Both the position numbers and the translations under genes were made by a program. Positions 7,010 through 16,282 of a stretch of DNA of 64,000 nt are shown here, piece after piece. Position 1 is the stretch's first letter, and every line of letters begins with the position of its first letter. The notes below the pieces were generated by a model. It worked only from the letters and a program-made list of their open reading frames with translations. It did not search any database and was not told where the DNA came from. Origin of the DNA: Trebonia sp963773105 (GTDB lineage Bacteria; Actinomycetota; Actinomycetes; Streptosporangiales; Streptosporangiaceae); the NCBI GenBank assembly GCA_963773105.1, contig CAVZAA010000002.1:1238078-1302077 (forward strand), written 5' to 3'.

Positions 7010-8668
7010 ATGGCCGTGCCCGGTGACATCACGGAAACCCCTGACCTGCAGGGAGCGTATCCCCGGCTGAGCGATGCCCAGATCGCGGCGCTGACCGGCC
7101 AGGGTGACCGCCGCGGCACTCAACCGGGGGAGATCCTGTTCGGGGAAGGCGAGCGGGACTGCGACTTCTATGTCGTGCTGGCCGGGCACATGGCTTCTGT
7201 CGAGGGGCACGGGACGCACGAGGAGCGCATTATCAGCGTGCACGGCCGCGGCCGGTTCCTCGGCGAGCTCAGCCTGCTGACCGGCGAAGGGTCGTTCTAC
7301 ACCGCCCTGGCGCTGGACGCCGGTGAGGTGCTCGCGATATCCGTCGCCCGGCTGAGGGAACTGATCGCCCACGACCCGGCCTTCGGCGACCTCGTCCTGC
7401 GCGCCTACCTGCTGCGCCGCTCCATTCTGATCGGGCTCGGGGTCGGCCTGCGGGTCGTCGGCTCGCGGTACTCACCGGACACCCGGCGGGTCCGCGACTT
7501 CGCGGCCAGGAACCGGATCCCGGTCCGGTGGCTCGACCTGGAGACCGACCCGGCCGCCGAGGCCATGCTCGCGCAGTTGGGAGTGACACCCGACGACACC
7601 CCGATTGTGCTCGTCTACGGGCGGCTGCTCCGCAACCCCGACAACGCCGAACTGGCCGCCGCGGTCGGACTCCCGGCGCCCAGCGCGCGGCAGGCCGGCT
7701 CCGACATGCTCGTGGTCGGGGCAGGGCCGGCGGGCCTGTCCGCCGCCGTGTACGCGGCGTCAGAGGGCATGCAGGTGATCGCTCTCGACGGCGTGGCCAC
7801 CGGAGGCCAGGCCGGAACCTCATCGCGGATCGAGAACTACCTGGGATTCCCCTCGGGTATCTCCGGTGCCGAGCTCGCGGACCGGGCAGTGCTCCAGGCG
7901 GAGAAGTTCGGCGCCCGGTTCGCCGTGCCCGCGGAGGCCACCGCCATCGCGCAGGACAGCGGCTATTACCGTGTCCAGCTCGCCGACGGTACCGCGCTGA
8001 CGAGCACGTCGGTGGTCATTGCCACCGGCGCCCGGTACCGTCGGCTTGACGTCCCCCGCCTGGACTATTTCGAGAAGATGAGCGTCTACTACGCGGCGTC
8101 GCAGGCTGAGGCGCTGATGTGCCGAGGCGACCCGGTCGCGATCGTCGGCGGCGGCAACTCGGCGGGGCAGGCGGCGATCTTCCTTTCCGCGCACGCCACC
8201 CGCATCACGCTCGTAGCCCGCGAGCACGACCTGAGCGAGCACATGTCGCGCTACCTCATCGACCAGGTCATGAAGCTCCCGAACGTCCAGGTCATGGTGG
8301 ACAGCGAGGTGCGGGAACTGGACGGCGACCAGGCGCTGGAGGCCATCACCGTCGTCGGCAGCGGTGCCGGCACGCGGCGCGTCCTTCCGGCGCGCGCGCT
8401 CTTCGTCTTCATCGGGGCTGTACCGTGCTCAGACTGGCTGGGCGGCCTGGTTGACCTTGACGAGCACGGATTCGTCCGGACCGGGGCCGGTGCGCTGGCC
8501 GCAGCCGTCCGTCCGGACGGAACGGGGCCCTTGCCGCTGGAGACCAATAGGCCTGGCGTCTTCGCCGTCGGTGATGTCCGCAGCGGCTCGGCCAAACGAG
8601 TCGCCGCGTCCGTCGGCGAAGGCGCGATGGCCATCCGACTCGCCTTCGAAAGAACCCGGCCGGCATAG
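7010..8668 (+). CDS. CNB-glutaredoxin-like-thioredoxin-reductase-like fusion
   Basis: With ATG 7010 this is a 552-residue three-part protein. Residues about 15-125 form a cyclic-nucleotide-binding (Crp-type) barrel (GEILFGEGERDCDFYVVLAGH, split here by description, ending GRGRFLGELSLLTGEGS). Residues about 140-215 look like a glutaredoxin/thioredoxin fold lacking the active CxxC (SRYSPDTRRVRDF). The rest is a class II thioredoxin-reductase fold with the FAD site VVGAGPAGLSAA (about 234) and the NADPH site VAIVGGGNSAGQA (about 376). The redox CxxC that should stand just before the NADPH site is absent (SVYYAASQAEALMC). It therefore probably passes electrons differently, as ferredoxin-NADP reductases do. 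ATG 6980 is an alternative start. Confidence 0.85.
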   Translation: MAVPGDITETPDLQGAYPRLSDAQIAALTGQGDRRGTQPGEILFGEGERDCDFYVVLAGHMASVEGHGTHEERIISVHGRGRFLGELSLLTGEGSFYTALALDAGEVLAISVARLRELIAHDPAFGDLVLRAYLLRRSILIGLGVGLRVVGSRYSPDTRRVRDFAARNRIPVRWLDLETDPAAEAMLAQLGVTPDDTPIVLVYGRLLRNPDNAELAAAVGLPAPSARQAGSDMLVVGAGPAGLSAAVYAASEGMQVIALDGVATGGQAGTSSRIENYLGFPSGISGAELADRAVLQAEKFGARFAVPAEATAIAQDSGYYRVQLADGTALTSTSVVIATGARYRRLDVPRLDYFEKMSVYYAASQAEALMCRGDPVAIVGGGNSAGQAAIFLSAHATRITLVAREHDLSEHMSRYLIDQVMKLPNVQVMVDSEVRELDGDQALEAITVVGSGAGTRRVLPARALFVFIGAVPCSDWLGGLVDLDEHGFVRTGAGALAAAVRPDGTGPLPLETNRPGVFAVGDVRSGSAKRVAASVGEGAMAIRLAFERTRPA

Positions 8669-8761
8669 GCCACCGCGACAGGGAGGCACGCACATGACCA
8701 CAATCGCCCGCGCTGGCACTGCTGCCCGGCATCAGGGTGCCCGTGATGTGAGGAGGCAGCC

Positions 8762-9211
8762 ATGCCAGTGATGGGGTTTACCAAGTTCGAGCGCTTCTTC
8801 CGCGCCGTGGGCGGCGTCAGCGTCGACCGGGACGATATTAAGCGCTACCTCGATTTCGTCAATGACACGATCTACGACCTGGTGCTGATAGGGCAGGCCA
8901 CCGCGAAGGCCAACGTCCGCGACATCATCGAGCCCTGGGACCTGCCGGTAACCAAAGGCCTGCAGGAGAGCACGCACGCGTTCCAGCGCATCGAAGAGGG
9001 GATTGAGCTCAAGCCCATCCTCGAATCTCTCGCCGCCCGCCCGCCGCTCGACTACGAGCTCAGCGATGCTACGCAGGCCGGGCTTCCGGACCTCTTCGGC
9101 GGCATCAGCGTGGCCCTAGCCAGGACATTCAAGCTCGTTGAGGCCGACATGAAAGCCGTGCACAGCGAGGAATGGGAACGCGCGTTCAGCATCTTCCGGC
9201 TGCTGATCTGA
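8762..9211 (+). CDS. DUF1931 family histone-fold protein
   Basis: This 149-residue, mostly helical protein begins MPVMGFTKFERFFRAVGGVSVDRDDIKRYLDF, the characteristic start of the DUF1931 family. Solved members of that family have two histone-like folds in one chain. The second half (ELSDATQAGLPDLFGGISVALARTFK) repeats the fold. ATG 8762 follows GAGGAGGCAGCC. Its role is unknown. DNA binding or compaction in stasis is an attractive idea because it lies between the redox fusion and hsp20, but no basic DNA-binding patch is obvious. The family call is firm, the function is not. Confidence 0.85.
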   Translation: MPVMGFTKFERFFRAVGGVSVDRDDIKRYLDFVNDTIYDLVLIGQATAKANVRDIIEPWDLPVTKGLQESTHAFQRIEEGIELKPILESLAARPPLDYELSDATQAGLPDLFGGISVALARTFKLVEADMKAVHSEEWERAFSIFRLLI

Positions 9212-9259
9212 GCGTGCGTCCTGGTGTCAGGTGCGCTCAGGGCTCCCGTTCCGCTATCT

Positions 9260-9285
9260 CAGGACTACCAGGATGGAGGATGTGC
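9260..9285 (+). promoter_or_regulatory. Shared stress motif, copy C, upstream of hsp20
   Basis: The segment holds AGGACTACCAGGATGGAGG then ATGTGC. It begins about 100 bases before the hsp20 start. GGACTACCAGG is close to the GGACTTCCAGG core known before hspX of M. tuberculosis. It is the best match among the five copies. Confidence 0.5.
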
Positions 9286-9360
9286 TCGTCCCCGCGGTCG
9301 GGAAGCGTAGTAGCTAGAAGCATTCATGGAGTCACGTTCTCAGCCCGCAGGAGGCTAGCC

Positions 9361-9825
9361 ATGGTAATGCCCCAGGTCCGCCACAGGGGCGGACGGAACC
9401 TCACCGTCGTCAACCCGACCCGCGAATTCGAGGACATCTACGACCGCATGGGCCAGCTGATGAACCTAGCCTTCGGCCTGGCCCCCGTCGACGTGGCCGA
9501 AGGACCCTGGATCCCGCTCGCCGACCTGTCCGAGACCGACGACGCGTACGTGGTCGAGGTTGACCTGCCCGGAGTGAACAGGGACCAGATAGACATGCAG
9601 CTCCAGGACCGGGAGCTGGTCATCACCGGCGAGATCCCCGAGTCCGAGCAGAAAGGCCGCCGCCATCGCCGCTCGCGCCGCACCGGCCGGTTCGAGTTCC
9701 GAACCTACCTGCCCGGTGACGTCAACGCGGACGCCGTGAACGCGCAACTCTCCAACGGGGTACTGACGGTGACCATTCCGAAGTCACAGGAAGCCAAGCC
9801 CCGTCAGATCGAGATCAAGGGCTGA
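9361..9825 (+). CDS. Small heat shock protein, Hsp20/alpha-crystallin family
   Basis: This 154-residue ATP-independent holdase keeps unfolding proteins soluble. The alpha-crystallin domain runs from about residue 50 (WIPLADLSETDDAYVVEVDLPGV) to the end. It includes the strand LVITGEIPE, the basic loop KGRRHRRSRRTGRFEF, the conserved A-x-x-x-n-G-V-L motif (NAQLSNGVLTVTIPK) and the short tail AKPRQIEIKG. ATG 9361 follows AGGAGG with good spacing. An upstream in-frame GTG at 9172 lies inside the previous gene and is rejected. It sits just before dnaK and downstream of a DosR-like motif. It is of the HspX/Hsp18 type. Confidence 0.93.
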   Translation: MVMPQVRHRGGRNLTVVNPTREFEDIYDRMGQLMNLAFGLAPVDVAEGPWIPLADLSETDDAYVVEVDLPGVNRDQIDMQLQDRELVITGEIPESEQKGRRHRRSRRTGRFEFRTYLPGDVNADAVNAQLSNGVLTVTIPKSQEAKPRQIEIKG

Positions 9826-9903
9826 CCAGCCCGCACGGCTTTCACATGCTCCGCCCCGTGGTCCAGAAAGTACCGCGGGCCGCGGCTCTAGCAGGAGGTA
9901 GCG

Positions 9904-11775
9904 ATGCCAGTCGCAGTCGGAATCGACCTAGGTACCACCAACTCTGTGATCGCGGCGACGGTGGACGGCCAGCCAACCGTGATACCGAACGCCGAGGGAT
10001 CGCGGACTACTCCCTCGGTGGTGGCCTTTACACCGCAAGGCGAGCGCCTGGTGGGGCAGATCGCCCGGCGGCAGGCGATCCTGAACCCGAAGGGGACGAT
10101 CTACTCCGCCAAGCGGTTCATCGGGCGGCATTTCGACGAAGTCGCCAGCGAGGTGAACGCTGTGTCGTTCGACGTGGTCCCCGGGCCGGAGGGCGCCGTG
10201 CGGCTCAAGATCCAGGACAGGCTGTACGCGCCGGAGGAAATCTCCGCGCTCGTGCTCCGCAAGCTCGCCGAGGACGCGTCGAAATTCCTTGGCGAGCGGG
10301 TGACCGAGGCGGTCATCACGGTGCCGGCGTACTTCAACGACGCACAGCGCCAGGCGACCAGGGACGCCGGCCGCATCGCCGGCCTGGAGGTGCTCCGCAT
10401 CATCAACGAGCCCACGGCGGCGGCGCTTGCCTACGGTCTGGACAAGAAGAGCAACGAGACGGTCCTGGTCTTCGACCTGGGCGGCGGAACCTTCGATGTG
10501 AGCATCCTCGACATCGGCGAGGGCGTGGTCGAGGTACGGGCGACCGCAGGCGACACGCATCTGGGCGGGGACGACTTCGACCGGCGCATCGTCGATTACG
10601 TGGCCGACGAGTTCCAGCGCGACAACGGCATCGACCTGCGGGCCGACCCGCAGGCCCTGCAGCGGCTCTTCGAGGCGGCTGAAAAGGCGAAAGTGGAGCT
10701 GTCCGCGGTTACCCAGACCACCATCAGCCTGCCGTTCATCACCGCTGACGCCTCTGGGCCCAAGCACCTCAACACGACGCTGATGCGCTCGACTTTTGAG
10801 GAGATCACCAGGGACCTGATCGAGCGCACGACGGGCCCCGTCCGGCAGGCGATGGCCGACGCCAAGCTGACGGACGCCGATATCGACGAGGTGATCCTGG
10901 TCGGCGGCTCCACCCGGATCCCGGCGGTGCAGAACCTGGTCCGCCGACTGACCGGCGGCAAGGACCCCAACATGACCGTGAACCCGGACGAGGTGGTCGC
11001 CGTCGGCGCGGCCGTGCAGGCTGGCGTGCTCAAGGGCGACGTGAAGGACGTGCTGCTGCTCGACGTGACGCCGCTGTCGCTCGGCATCGAGACACTCGGC
11101 GGGATGATGACCAAGGTTATCGAGCGCAACACCACGATCCCGGCCCGCCGTACCGAGGTCTTCAGCACCGCCGAGGACAACCAGTCGGCGGTTGATGTCG
11201 TGGTCCTGCAGGGGGAGCGGGAACGGGCCGCGGACAACCGGGTGCTCGGCCGGTTCCGGCTGGAGAACATCCGGCCCGCGCCGCGGGGCGTCCCGCAGAT
11301 CGAGGTCACCTTCGACATCGACGCGAACGGGATCCTGAACGTCTCCGCCCGGGACAAGGACACCGGGACCGAGCAGCGCATCACGATCACCGAGACCTCC
11401 AACCTGGACCAGGCCGAGGTCGAGCAGATGATCGCCGACGCCGAGCGGCACCGTGATGATGACCGGCGGCTGCGCGAGCTTACCGATGCCCGCAACGAGC
11501 TTGACGCCGCCACCTACCAGGTCGAGCACCAGCTGGCCGAACGCGGCGAATCGCTTCCGGTGCACGTGAAGGCACGCGCGGAAAACGCGGCCTCCGATGC
11601 CAGGCAGGCGCTCAATGAAGAGGCGCCACTCGACCGGCTCCGGAACCTGGCCACCGATCTGCGGCAGGTCAATCAGGAACTCGCCGCGGCGGGTATCCCC
11701 CCGCAGGGCGGCCCAGGCCCGCAAGCCGGCCCGGCCCGCAAGCCGGCTCCGCCGGCGGCGGTGACGACGACGTGA
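9904..11775 (+). CDS. dnaK: Molecular chaperone DnaK (Hsp70), C-terminal tail shifted out of frame
   Basis: Hsp70 binds exposed hydrophobic segments in an ATP cycle run by DnaJ and GrpE. The ATPase domain starts VGIDLGTTNSVIAA (5-18) and contains VFDLGGGTFDVSIL and ILVGGSTRIPAVQ. The substrate domain has DVTPLSLGIETLGG and IPARRTEVF. ATG 9904 follows AGGAGGTAGCG. As read, it has 623 residues and ends APPAAVTTT. The normal tail, GGDDDVIDAEFTPTE with a stop at 11804 overlapping grpE by GTGA, is present in the next frame. A 17-bp tandem duplication at 11716-11747 causes the shift. Only the tail is lost, so chaperone function may persist. Confidence 0.95.
   Translation: MPVAVGIDLGTTNSVIAATVDGQPTVIPNAEGSRTTPSVVAFTPQGERLVGQIARRQAILNPKGTIYSAKRFIGRHFDEVASEVNAVSFDVVPGPEGAVRLKIQDRLYAPEEISALVLRKLAEDASKFLGERVTEAVITVPAYFNDAQRQATRDAGRIAGLEVLRIINEPTAAALAYGLDKKSNETVLVFDLGGGTFDVSILDIGEGVVEVRATAGDTHLGGDDFDRRIVDYVADEFQRDNGIDLRADPQALQRLFEAAEKAKVELSAVTQTTISLPFITADASGPKHLNTTLMRSTFEEITRDLIERTTGPVRQAMADAKLTDADIDEVILVGGSTRIPAVQNLVRRLTGGKDPNMTVNPDEVVAVGAAVQAGVLKGDVKDVLLLDVTPLSLGIETLGGMMTKVIERNTTIPARRTEVFSTAEDNQSAVDVVVLQGERERAADNRVLGRFRLENIRPAPRGVPQIEVTFDIDANGILNVSARDKDTGTEQRITITETSNLDQAEVEQMIADAERHRDDDRRLRELTDARNELDAATYQVEHQLAERGESLPVHVKARAENAASDARQALNEEAPLDRLRNLATDLRQVNQELAAAGIPPQGGPGPQAGPARKPAPPAAVTTT
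11716..11747 (+). repeat. 17-bp tandem duplication in the dnaK 3' end
   Basis: GGCCCGCAAGCCGGC occurs at 11716 and again at 11733, a period of 17 bases. Removing one unit restores the frame into the canonical DDDVIDAEF DnaK tail and the GTGA overlap with grpE. Slippage or an assembly error are both possible. Confidence 0.85.
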
Positions 11776-11800
11776 TCGACGCCGAGTTCACGCCGACCGA

Positions 11801-12394
11801 GTGAGGCTGCCGGTGAACCAGACACCAGGAAACGGAACGGCGGGAGACGGTGGTGCGGGGCGTGCCCCGCACGCCGCCGTCCCGCCCGCCGGTTCGCGGG
11901 ATGCCGCCAGCGCCGAGACCGCGCGGCCGGAGGGCGCGGGCGCCGCCGACACGATCGCCGACCAGGCGGCGCGGATCGCCGAACTCGAGGATGCGCGGCT
12001 GCGCGCCCTGGCTGAGCTCGACAACACGCGCAAGAGATGTGCCGCGCAGACCCGCCGCGCCGAGGAGGATGCCAGAGCAGCCGTGGCCAGACAGTGGCTG
12101 CCCGTGATCGACAACCTCGATCTCGCGCTGGCGCACGCCACGGCCGACCCGGCCACCATCGTCGACGGGGTCGAGGCGGTCCGGGAGCAGGCCCTCGGCG
12201 TGCTGGCCGGCCTGGGCTTCCCGCGCCGTGACGACCGTGGCGCTCGGTTCGACCCCACCCGGCACGAGGCGGTCGCGACCCGGCCCGACCCCGGCACCGA
12301 GGCGGACATGGTCGCCGAGGTCGTCCGGCCGGGGTATGGCGAAGGAGACCACCAGCTGCGGCCCGCGCAGGTGGTGGTGGCCAGGCCAGGCTGA
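11801..12394 (+). CDS. grpE: Nucleotide exchange factor GrpE
   Basis: GrpE releases ADP from DnaK. This 197-residue version has a disordered Ala/Gly/Pro-rich start (to about 50) and a long helix (ADQAARIAELEDARLRALAELDNTRKRC, summarised). It closes with the beta domain, PVIDNLDLALAHA to the end (FDPTRHEAVATRPDPGTEADMVAEVVRPGY). GTG 11801 overlaps the expected dnaK stop (TGA 11802-11804). The stop overlaps the dnaJ start by one base, so translation is coupled through the operon. A Cys replaces the more usual residue after NTRKR, without clear meaning. Confidence 0.93.
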   Translation: MRLPVNQTPGNGTAGDGGAGRAPHAAVPPAGSRDAASAETARPEGAGAADTIADQAARIAELEDARLRALAELDNTRKRCAAQTRRAEEDARAAVARQWLPVIDNLDLALAHATADPATIVDGVEAVREQALGVLAGLGFPRRDDRGARFDPTRHEAVATRPDPGTEADMVAEVVRPGYGEGDHQLRPAQVVVARPG

Positions 12395-13347
12395 TGGCGA
12401 ACCAGGACTTCTACCAGGTCCTGGGCGTGCCAAGGAACGCCGACCAGGACGAGATCCAGCGTGCCTACCGGAAGCTGGCCCGCACCTACCACCCGGACGT
12501 CAACTCCGACCCGGCGGCCGAGGACCGGTTCAAGGAGATCTCGGAGGCCTACGACGTCCTGTCCGATCCGCAGACACGGCGCCGCTACGACGCCTTCGGG
12601 CCCGACTTCCGTCAGGTTCCCGAGGACGTCGACCCAGACGAGTGGCGGCGCCGCCGGGCCGGCGCCGGGGCTGGCCAGACCCGCGGCGGCTTCCGAAGCG
12701 GCGGCTTCGGGAGGGACGACGGGTTCAGCTTCAGTGGCGGCGACATCGACCTCGAGGATCTGCTGGGCGGCGTCTTCGGCGGCCGGGCCGGGCGGCGCTG
12801 GGGACCGATCCCCGGCGCCGACCAGGAGGCCGAGCTCGAGCTCACCGTCGAGGAGGCCTACCGGGGCACGCGCCGGACCGTCACGCTGACCGGCGACGGC
12901 ACGCGCCGGTCCTTCGAAGTTACGGTGCCGGCCGGGGTCACGGACGGCCAGCGGATCCGGCTGGCCGGGCAGGGCGGTCGCGGCAGCGACGGGGCGGGTA
13001 ACGGCGACCTGTATCTCGTCGTGCGGATCGCGCCGCACCCGAGATACCGCCTCGACGGGCGCGATCTCTACGTCGAGCTGCGGCTCGCCCCCTGGGAAGC
13101 CGCGCTCGGCACGTCGGTCCCCGTCGACACCCCGGGCGGCGAGGTCAAGGTCAAGGTCCCCGCGGGCACCTCCAGCGGCAGGCAGATCCGGCTGCGCGGC
13201 CGCGGCCTGCCCAATCCGAAGGGCAAGGCGGGAGACCTGTTCGCGGAGGCCAGGATCATGGTGCCGCCGCGTCTGTCGCACGCCGAGCGCCGGCTCTTCG
13301 AGCAGCTGGCGGCCGAATCCGACTTCGACCCGAGGAGACAGCGGTGA
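12394..13347 (+). CDS. DnaJ C-terminal domain co-chaperone (CbpA-like, no zinc finger)
   Basis: This 317-residue J-protein stimulates DnaK ATPase. The J domain (4-70) has the HPD motif in TYHPDVNSDP. Next comes a Gly/Phe-rich linker (GAGAGQTRGGFRSGGFGRDDGFSFSGG, in part) and the two barrel domains (ELELTVEEAYRGT, then YRLDGRDLYVEL). The four CxxCxGxG zinc repeats of true DnaJ are absent, so it is the CbpA type. Consistent with this, the next gene is cbpM. GTG of cbpM overlaps its stop. The operon order grpE-dnaJ-cbpM-clpB is common in actinomycetes, where an HspR gene often takes the cbpM place. Confidence 0.92.
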   Translation: MANQDFYQVLGVPRNADQDEIQRAYRKLARTYHPDVNSDPAAEDRFKEISEAYDVLSDPQTRRRYDAFGPDFRQVPEDVDPDEWRRRRAGAGAGQTRGGFRSGGFGRDDGFSFSGGDIDLEDLLGGVFGGRAGRRWGPIPGADQEAELELTVEEAYRGTRRTVTLTGDGTRRSFEVTVPAGVTDGQRIRLAGQGGRGSDGAGNGDLYLVVRIAPHPRYRLDGRDLYVELRLAPWEAALGTSVPVDTPGGEVKVKVPAGTSSGRQIRLRGRGLPNPKGKAGDLFAEARIMVPPRLSHAERRLFEQLAAESDFDPRRQR

Positions 13348-13647
13348 ATTACGCCATCGTCCGCGCCTCGCGCCTGAGCCTTGAGGAGTTCGCCCTGCTG
13401 TCGCGGCCTGCACCCGGATCTGATCCGCAGGCTCGTCGCCCTCGGGCTCATCAACGCCGATCGCGACACGGCGGGCGAGCTCTGGTTCTCCCGCGGCGAG
13501 TTCGCCGCGGTGGCGCGGGTGCAGCGCCTGCGCGCGGGCTTCGCGCTCAACTACGCGGCCATCGGGCTCGTCACCGACCTGCTCGACCGGATCGCGGTAC
13601 TCGAAGCGGCCCTGCGGGGGCAGGCCGCCCGACGCCCAGGAAGGTGA
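13344..13647 (+). pseudogene. Chaperone modulator CbpM-like (MerR-type), frameshifted
   Basis: CbpM-like proteins have a MerR helix-turn-helix and modulate the CbpA J-protein or act like HspR. GTG 13344 gives MNYAIVRASRLSLEEFALLSR. The rest, GLHPDLIRRLVALGLINADRD to the stop at 13647, is one frame over. The break lies at 13401-13406 (one extra base or two missing). Joined, it is about 100 residues, the family length. The helix RVQRLRAGFALNYAAIGLVTDLL and the following coiled coil are intact. The start overlaps the dnaJ stop. A sequence error is as likely as true decay. Confidence 0.8.
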
Positions 13648-13649
13648 CC

Positions 13650-16279
13650 ATGGACCCGAACCGCCTGACGCAGAAATCGCAGGAGGCGCTGCACGACGCG
13701 CAGACGAAGGCGCTCCGTTTCGGGCATACCGAGGTGGACGGCGAGCACCTGCTGCTGGCGCTGCTCGACCAGCCCGAGGGGATCGCTCCCCGGCTGCTCG
13801 CCCAGGCCGGCGCGGACCCCGACCGGCTGCGCACAGCGCTGGAGGCGGAGCTCGCCCGGCGTCCCCGGGTCAGCGGCCCGGGCGTGAACCCCGGGGAGGT
13901 CCGTGTCACCCAGCGGCTGTCCCGCCTGCTGGACACGGCCGAACAGGAGGCGGGCAGGCTCAAGGACGAGTACGTCTCGGTCGAGCACCTGCTCATGGCG
14001 CTGCTGGCCGAGGGCCCGGCCACCGCGGCCGGCCGCCTGCTCCAGGCCGACGGCGTGACCAGGGACGGCTTCCTGCAGGCGCTGACGACGATCCGCGGCA
14101 ACCAGCGGGTCACCTCCGCCATGCCGGAATCGGCCTACGAGGCGCTGGCCAAGTACGGCCGGGACCTGGTCGCCGAGGCGGCCAGCGGCAAGCTCGACCC
14201 GGTCATCGGCCGGGACGCCGAGATCAGGCGCGTCATCCAGATCCTGTCCAGGAAGACCAAGAACAACCCGGTCCTGATCGGCGATCCCGGCGTGGGCAAG
14301 ACCGCCATCGTGGAGGGCCTGGCCCAGCGCATCACCCGCGGTGACGTCCCCGAGGGCCTGCGGGACAAGACGATCTTCAGCCTCGACATGGGCTCCCTGG
14401 TCGCCGGCGCCAAGTACCGCGGCGAGTTCGAGGAGCGGCTCAAGGCCGTCCTCACCGAGGTCAGGGCCGCCGAAGGACGCATCCTGCTGTTCATCGACGA
14501 ACTGCACACGGTCGTGGGCGCGGGCGCCGCCGAGGGGGCCATGGACGCGGGCAACATGCTCAAGCCGATGCTGGCCCGCGGCGAGCTGCACCTGATCGGC
14601 GCGACGACCCTGGACGAGTACCGCAAGCGCCTGGAGAAGGACGCGGCGCTGGAGCGCCGGTTCCAGCCGGTGATGGTCGACGAGCCGTCGGTGGAGGACG
14701 CCGTCTCCATCCTGCGCGGCCTGCGGGAGCGGCTCGAGGTGTTCCACGGCGTGAAGATCGCCGACAGCGCGCTGGTGACCGCGGTCACGCTCAGCCACCG
14801 GTACATCTCCGACCGGTTCCTGCCGGACAAGGCGATCGACCTGGTCGACGAGGCCTGCGCGATGATCCGCACCGAGATCGACTCCATGCCGGCCGAACTC
14901 GACGAGCTCACCCGCCGGGTGATGCGGCTGGAGATCGAGGAGGACGCGCTGGCCAAGGAGGACGACCAGGCCAGCAAGGCGCGCCTGGCGGACCTGCGCA
15001 AGGAACTGGCGGACCTGCGAGCGCAGGCCGACGCGCTGCGGGCCCAGTGGGAGGCCGAGCGCCAGGCGCTGCGCCGGGTGCAGGCGCTCCGCGAGGAGAT
15101 GGAGCAGGTGCGGCGGGAGGCCGAGCAGGCCGAGCGCGACTACGACCTGACCGGGCGGCGGAACTGCGCCTCGGCAGGCTCCCCGAGCTGCAGCGGCGGC
15201 TGGAGGCCGAGGAAGAGCGGCTGGCGGCCAAGCAGGGCGGCGCGCGGCTGCTGCGGGAGGTGGTCACCAGCGACGAGATCGCCACGATCGTCTCCCGCTG
15301 GACCGGTATCCCGGTCAGCCGCCTGCAGGAGGGGGAGCGGGAGAAGGTGCTCCGGCTGGACCAGATCCTGCACGAGCGGATCGTGGGCCAGGACGAGGCC
15401 GTCCGGCTGGTCGCCGACGCCATCATCCGGGCCCGTTCGGGGATCAAGGACCCGCGCCGGCCGATCGGGTCGTTCATCTTCCTCGGCCCCACCGGCGTGG
15501 GGAAGACCGAGCTGGCCAAGACGCTGGCCGCGGCCCTGTTCGACACCGAGGAGAACATGGTCCGGATCGACATGAGCGAGTACCAGGAGCGGCACACGGT
15601 CAGCCGCCTGGTCGGCGCGCCGCCCGGCTACGTGGGCTACGAGGAAGGCGGGCAGCTCACCGAGGCGGTCCGGCGCAAGCCGTACTCGGTCGTGCTGTTC
15701 GACGAGGTGGAGAAGGCGCACGCGGACGTGTTCAACACGCTGCTGCAGGTCCTGGACGACGGGCGGCTCACCGACGCGCAGGGCCGCACCGTCGACTTCC
15801 GCAACACGGTCATCATCATGACCTCCAACATCGGCTCGGAGTGGCTGATCGCGGACGCGCTGTCGGACGGCGAGATCAAGCCCGACGCGCGCGAACGCGT
15901 GATGGCCGAGATGCGCGTGCACTTCCGGCCCGAGTTCCTGAACCGCCTGGACGACATCGTCCTGTTCAAGCCGCTCACCCAGCCCGAGATCGAGCGCATC
16001 GTCGACCTCATGATGAACGACCTGCGCGCCAGGCTCAGCGATCGCCGGATGACGCTGGAGATCAGCGACGAGGCCCGCCGCTTCATCGCCCAGCAGGGCT
16101 TCGACCCGATCTACGGCGCGCGGCCGCTGCGCAGGTTCATCAGCCGGGAGGTCGAGACCCGGATCGGGCGCGCCCTGCTCTCCGGCGACATCCTCGACGG
16201 CGCGGTCATCCGCGTCGGATACGCCGACGGCGAGCTTACCGTCGGCTACGAGAATCCCGCCTACGAGAACGCCGCCTGA
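13650..16279 (+). CDS. clpB: ATP-dependent disaggregase ClpB, with a one-base frameshift
   Basis: ClpB is a hexameric AAA+ machine that threads aggregated proteins together with DnaK. The N-domain begins NRLTQKSQEALHDAQ. The first AAA+ module has GDPGVGKTAIVEG and the pore region, then a long middle coiled coil. The second has GPTGVGKTELAKT, VVLFDEVEKAH and GARPLRRFI. The two halves lie in different frames that switch at 15149-15153, within the coiled coil. DLT-G-RR replaces the usual DL-N-RAAELRxGRLPEL, as if one A of an AA pair were lost. Corrected length is 876 residues, normal for ClpB. ATG 13650 follows AAGGTGACC. If the shift is real, disaggregase activity is lost. Confidence 0.9.
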
Positions 16280-16282
16280 CCC

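Noticed and set aside
8695..8772. 25-codon frame before the DUF1931 gene with a GGGAGG site
   Set aside because: Could be a leader peptide, but it has no codon bias, regulatory residue pattern or hairpin to support it.
9826..9903. HAIR or CIRCE heat-shock operator before dnaK
   Set aside because: Neither CTTGAGT-type nor CTAGCACTC-type inverted repeats are present in this gap.
9928..11724. Long minus-strand frame opposite dnaK
   Set aside because: Long antisense frames are usual opposite GC-rich genes. dnaK itself is unmistakable.
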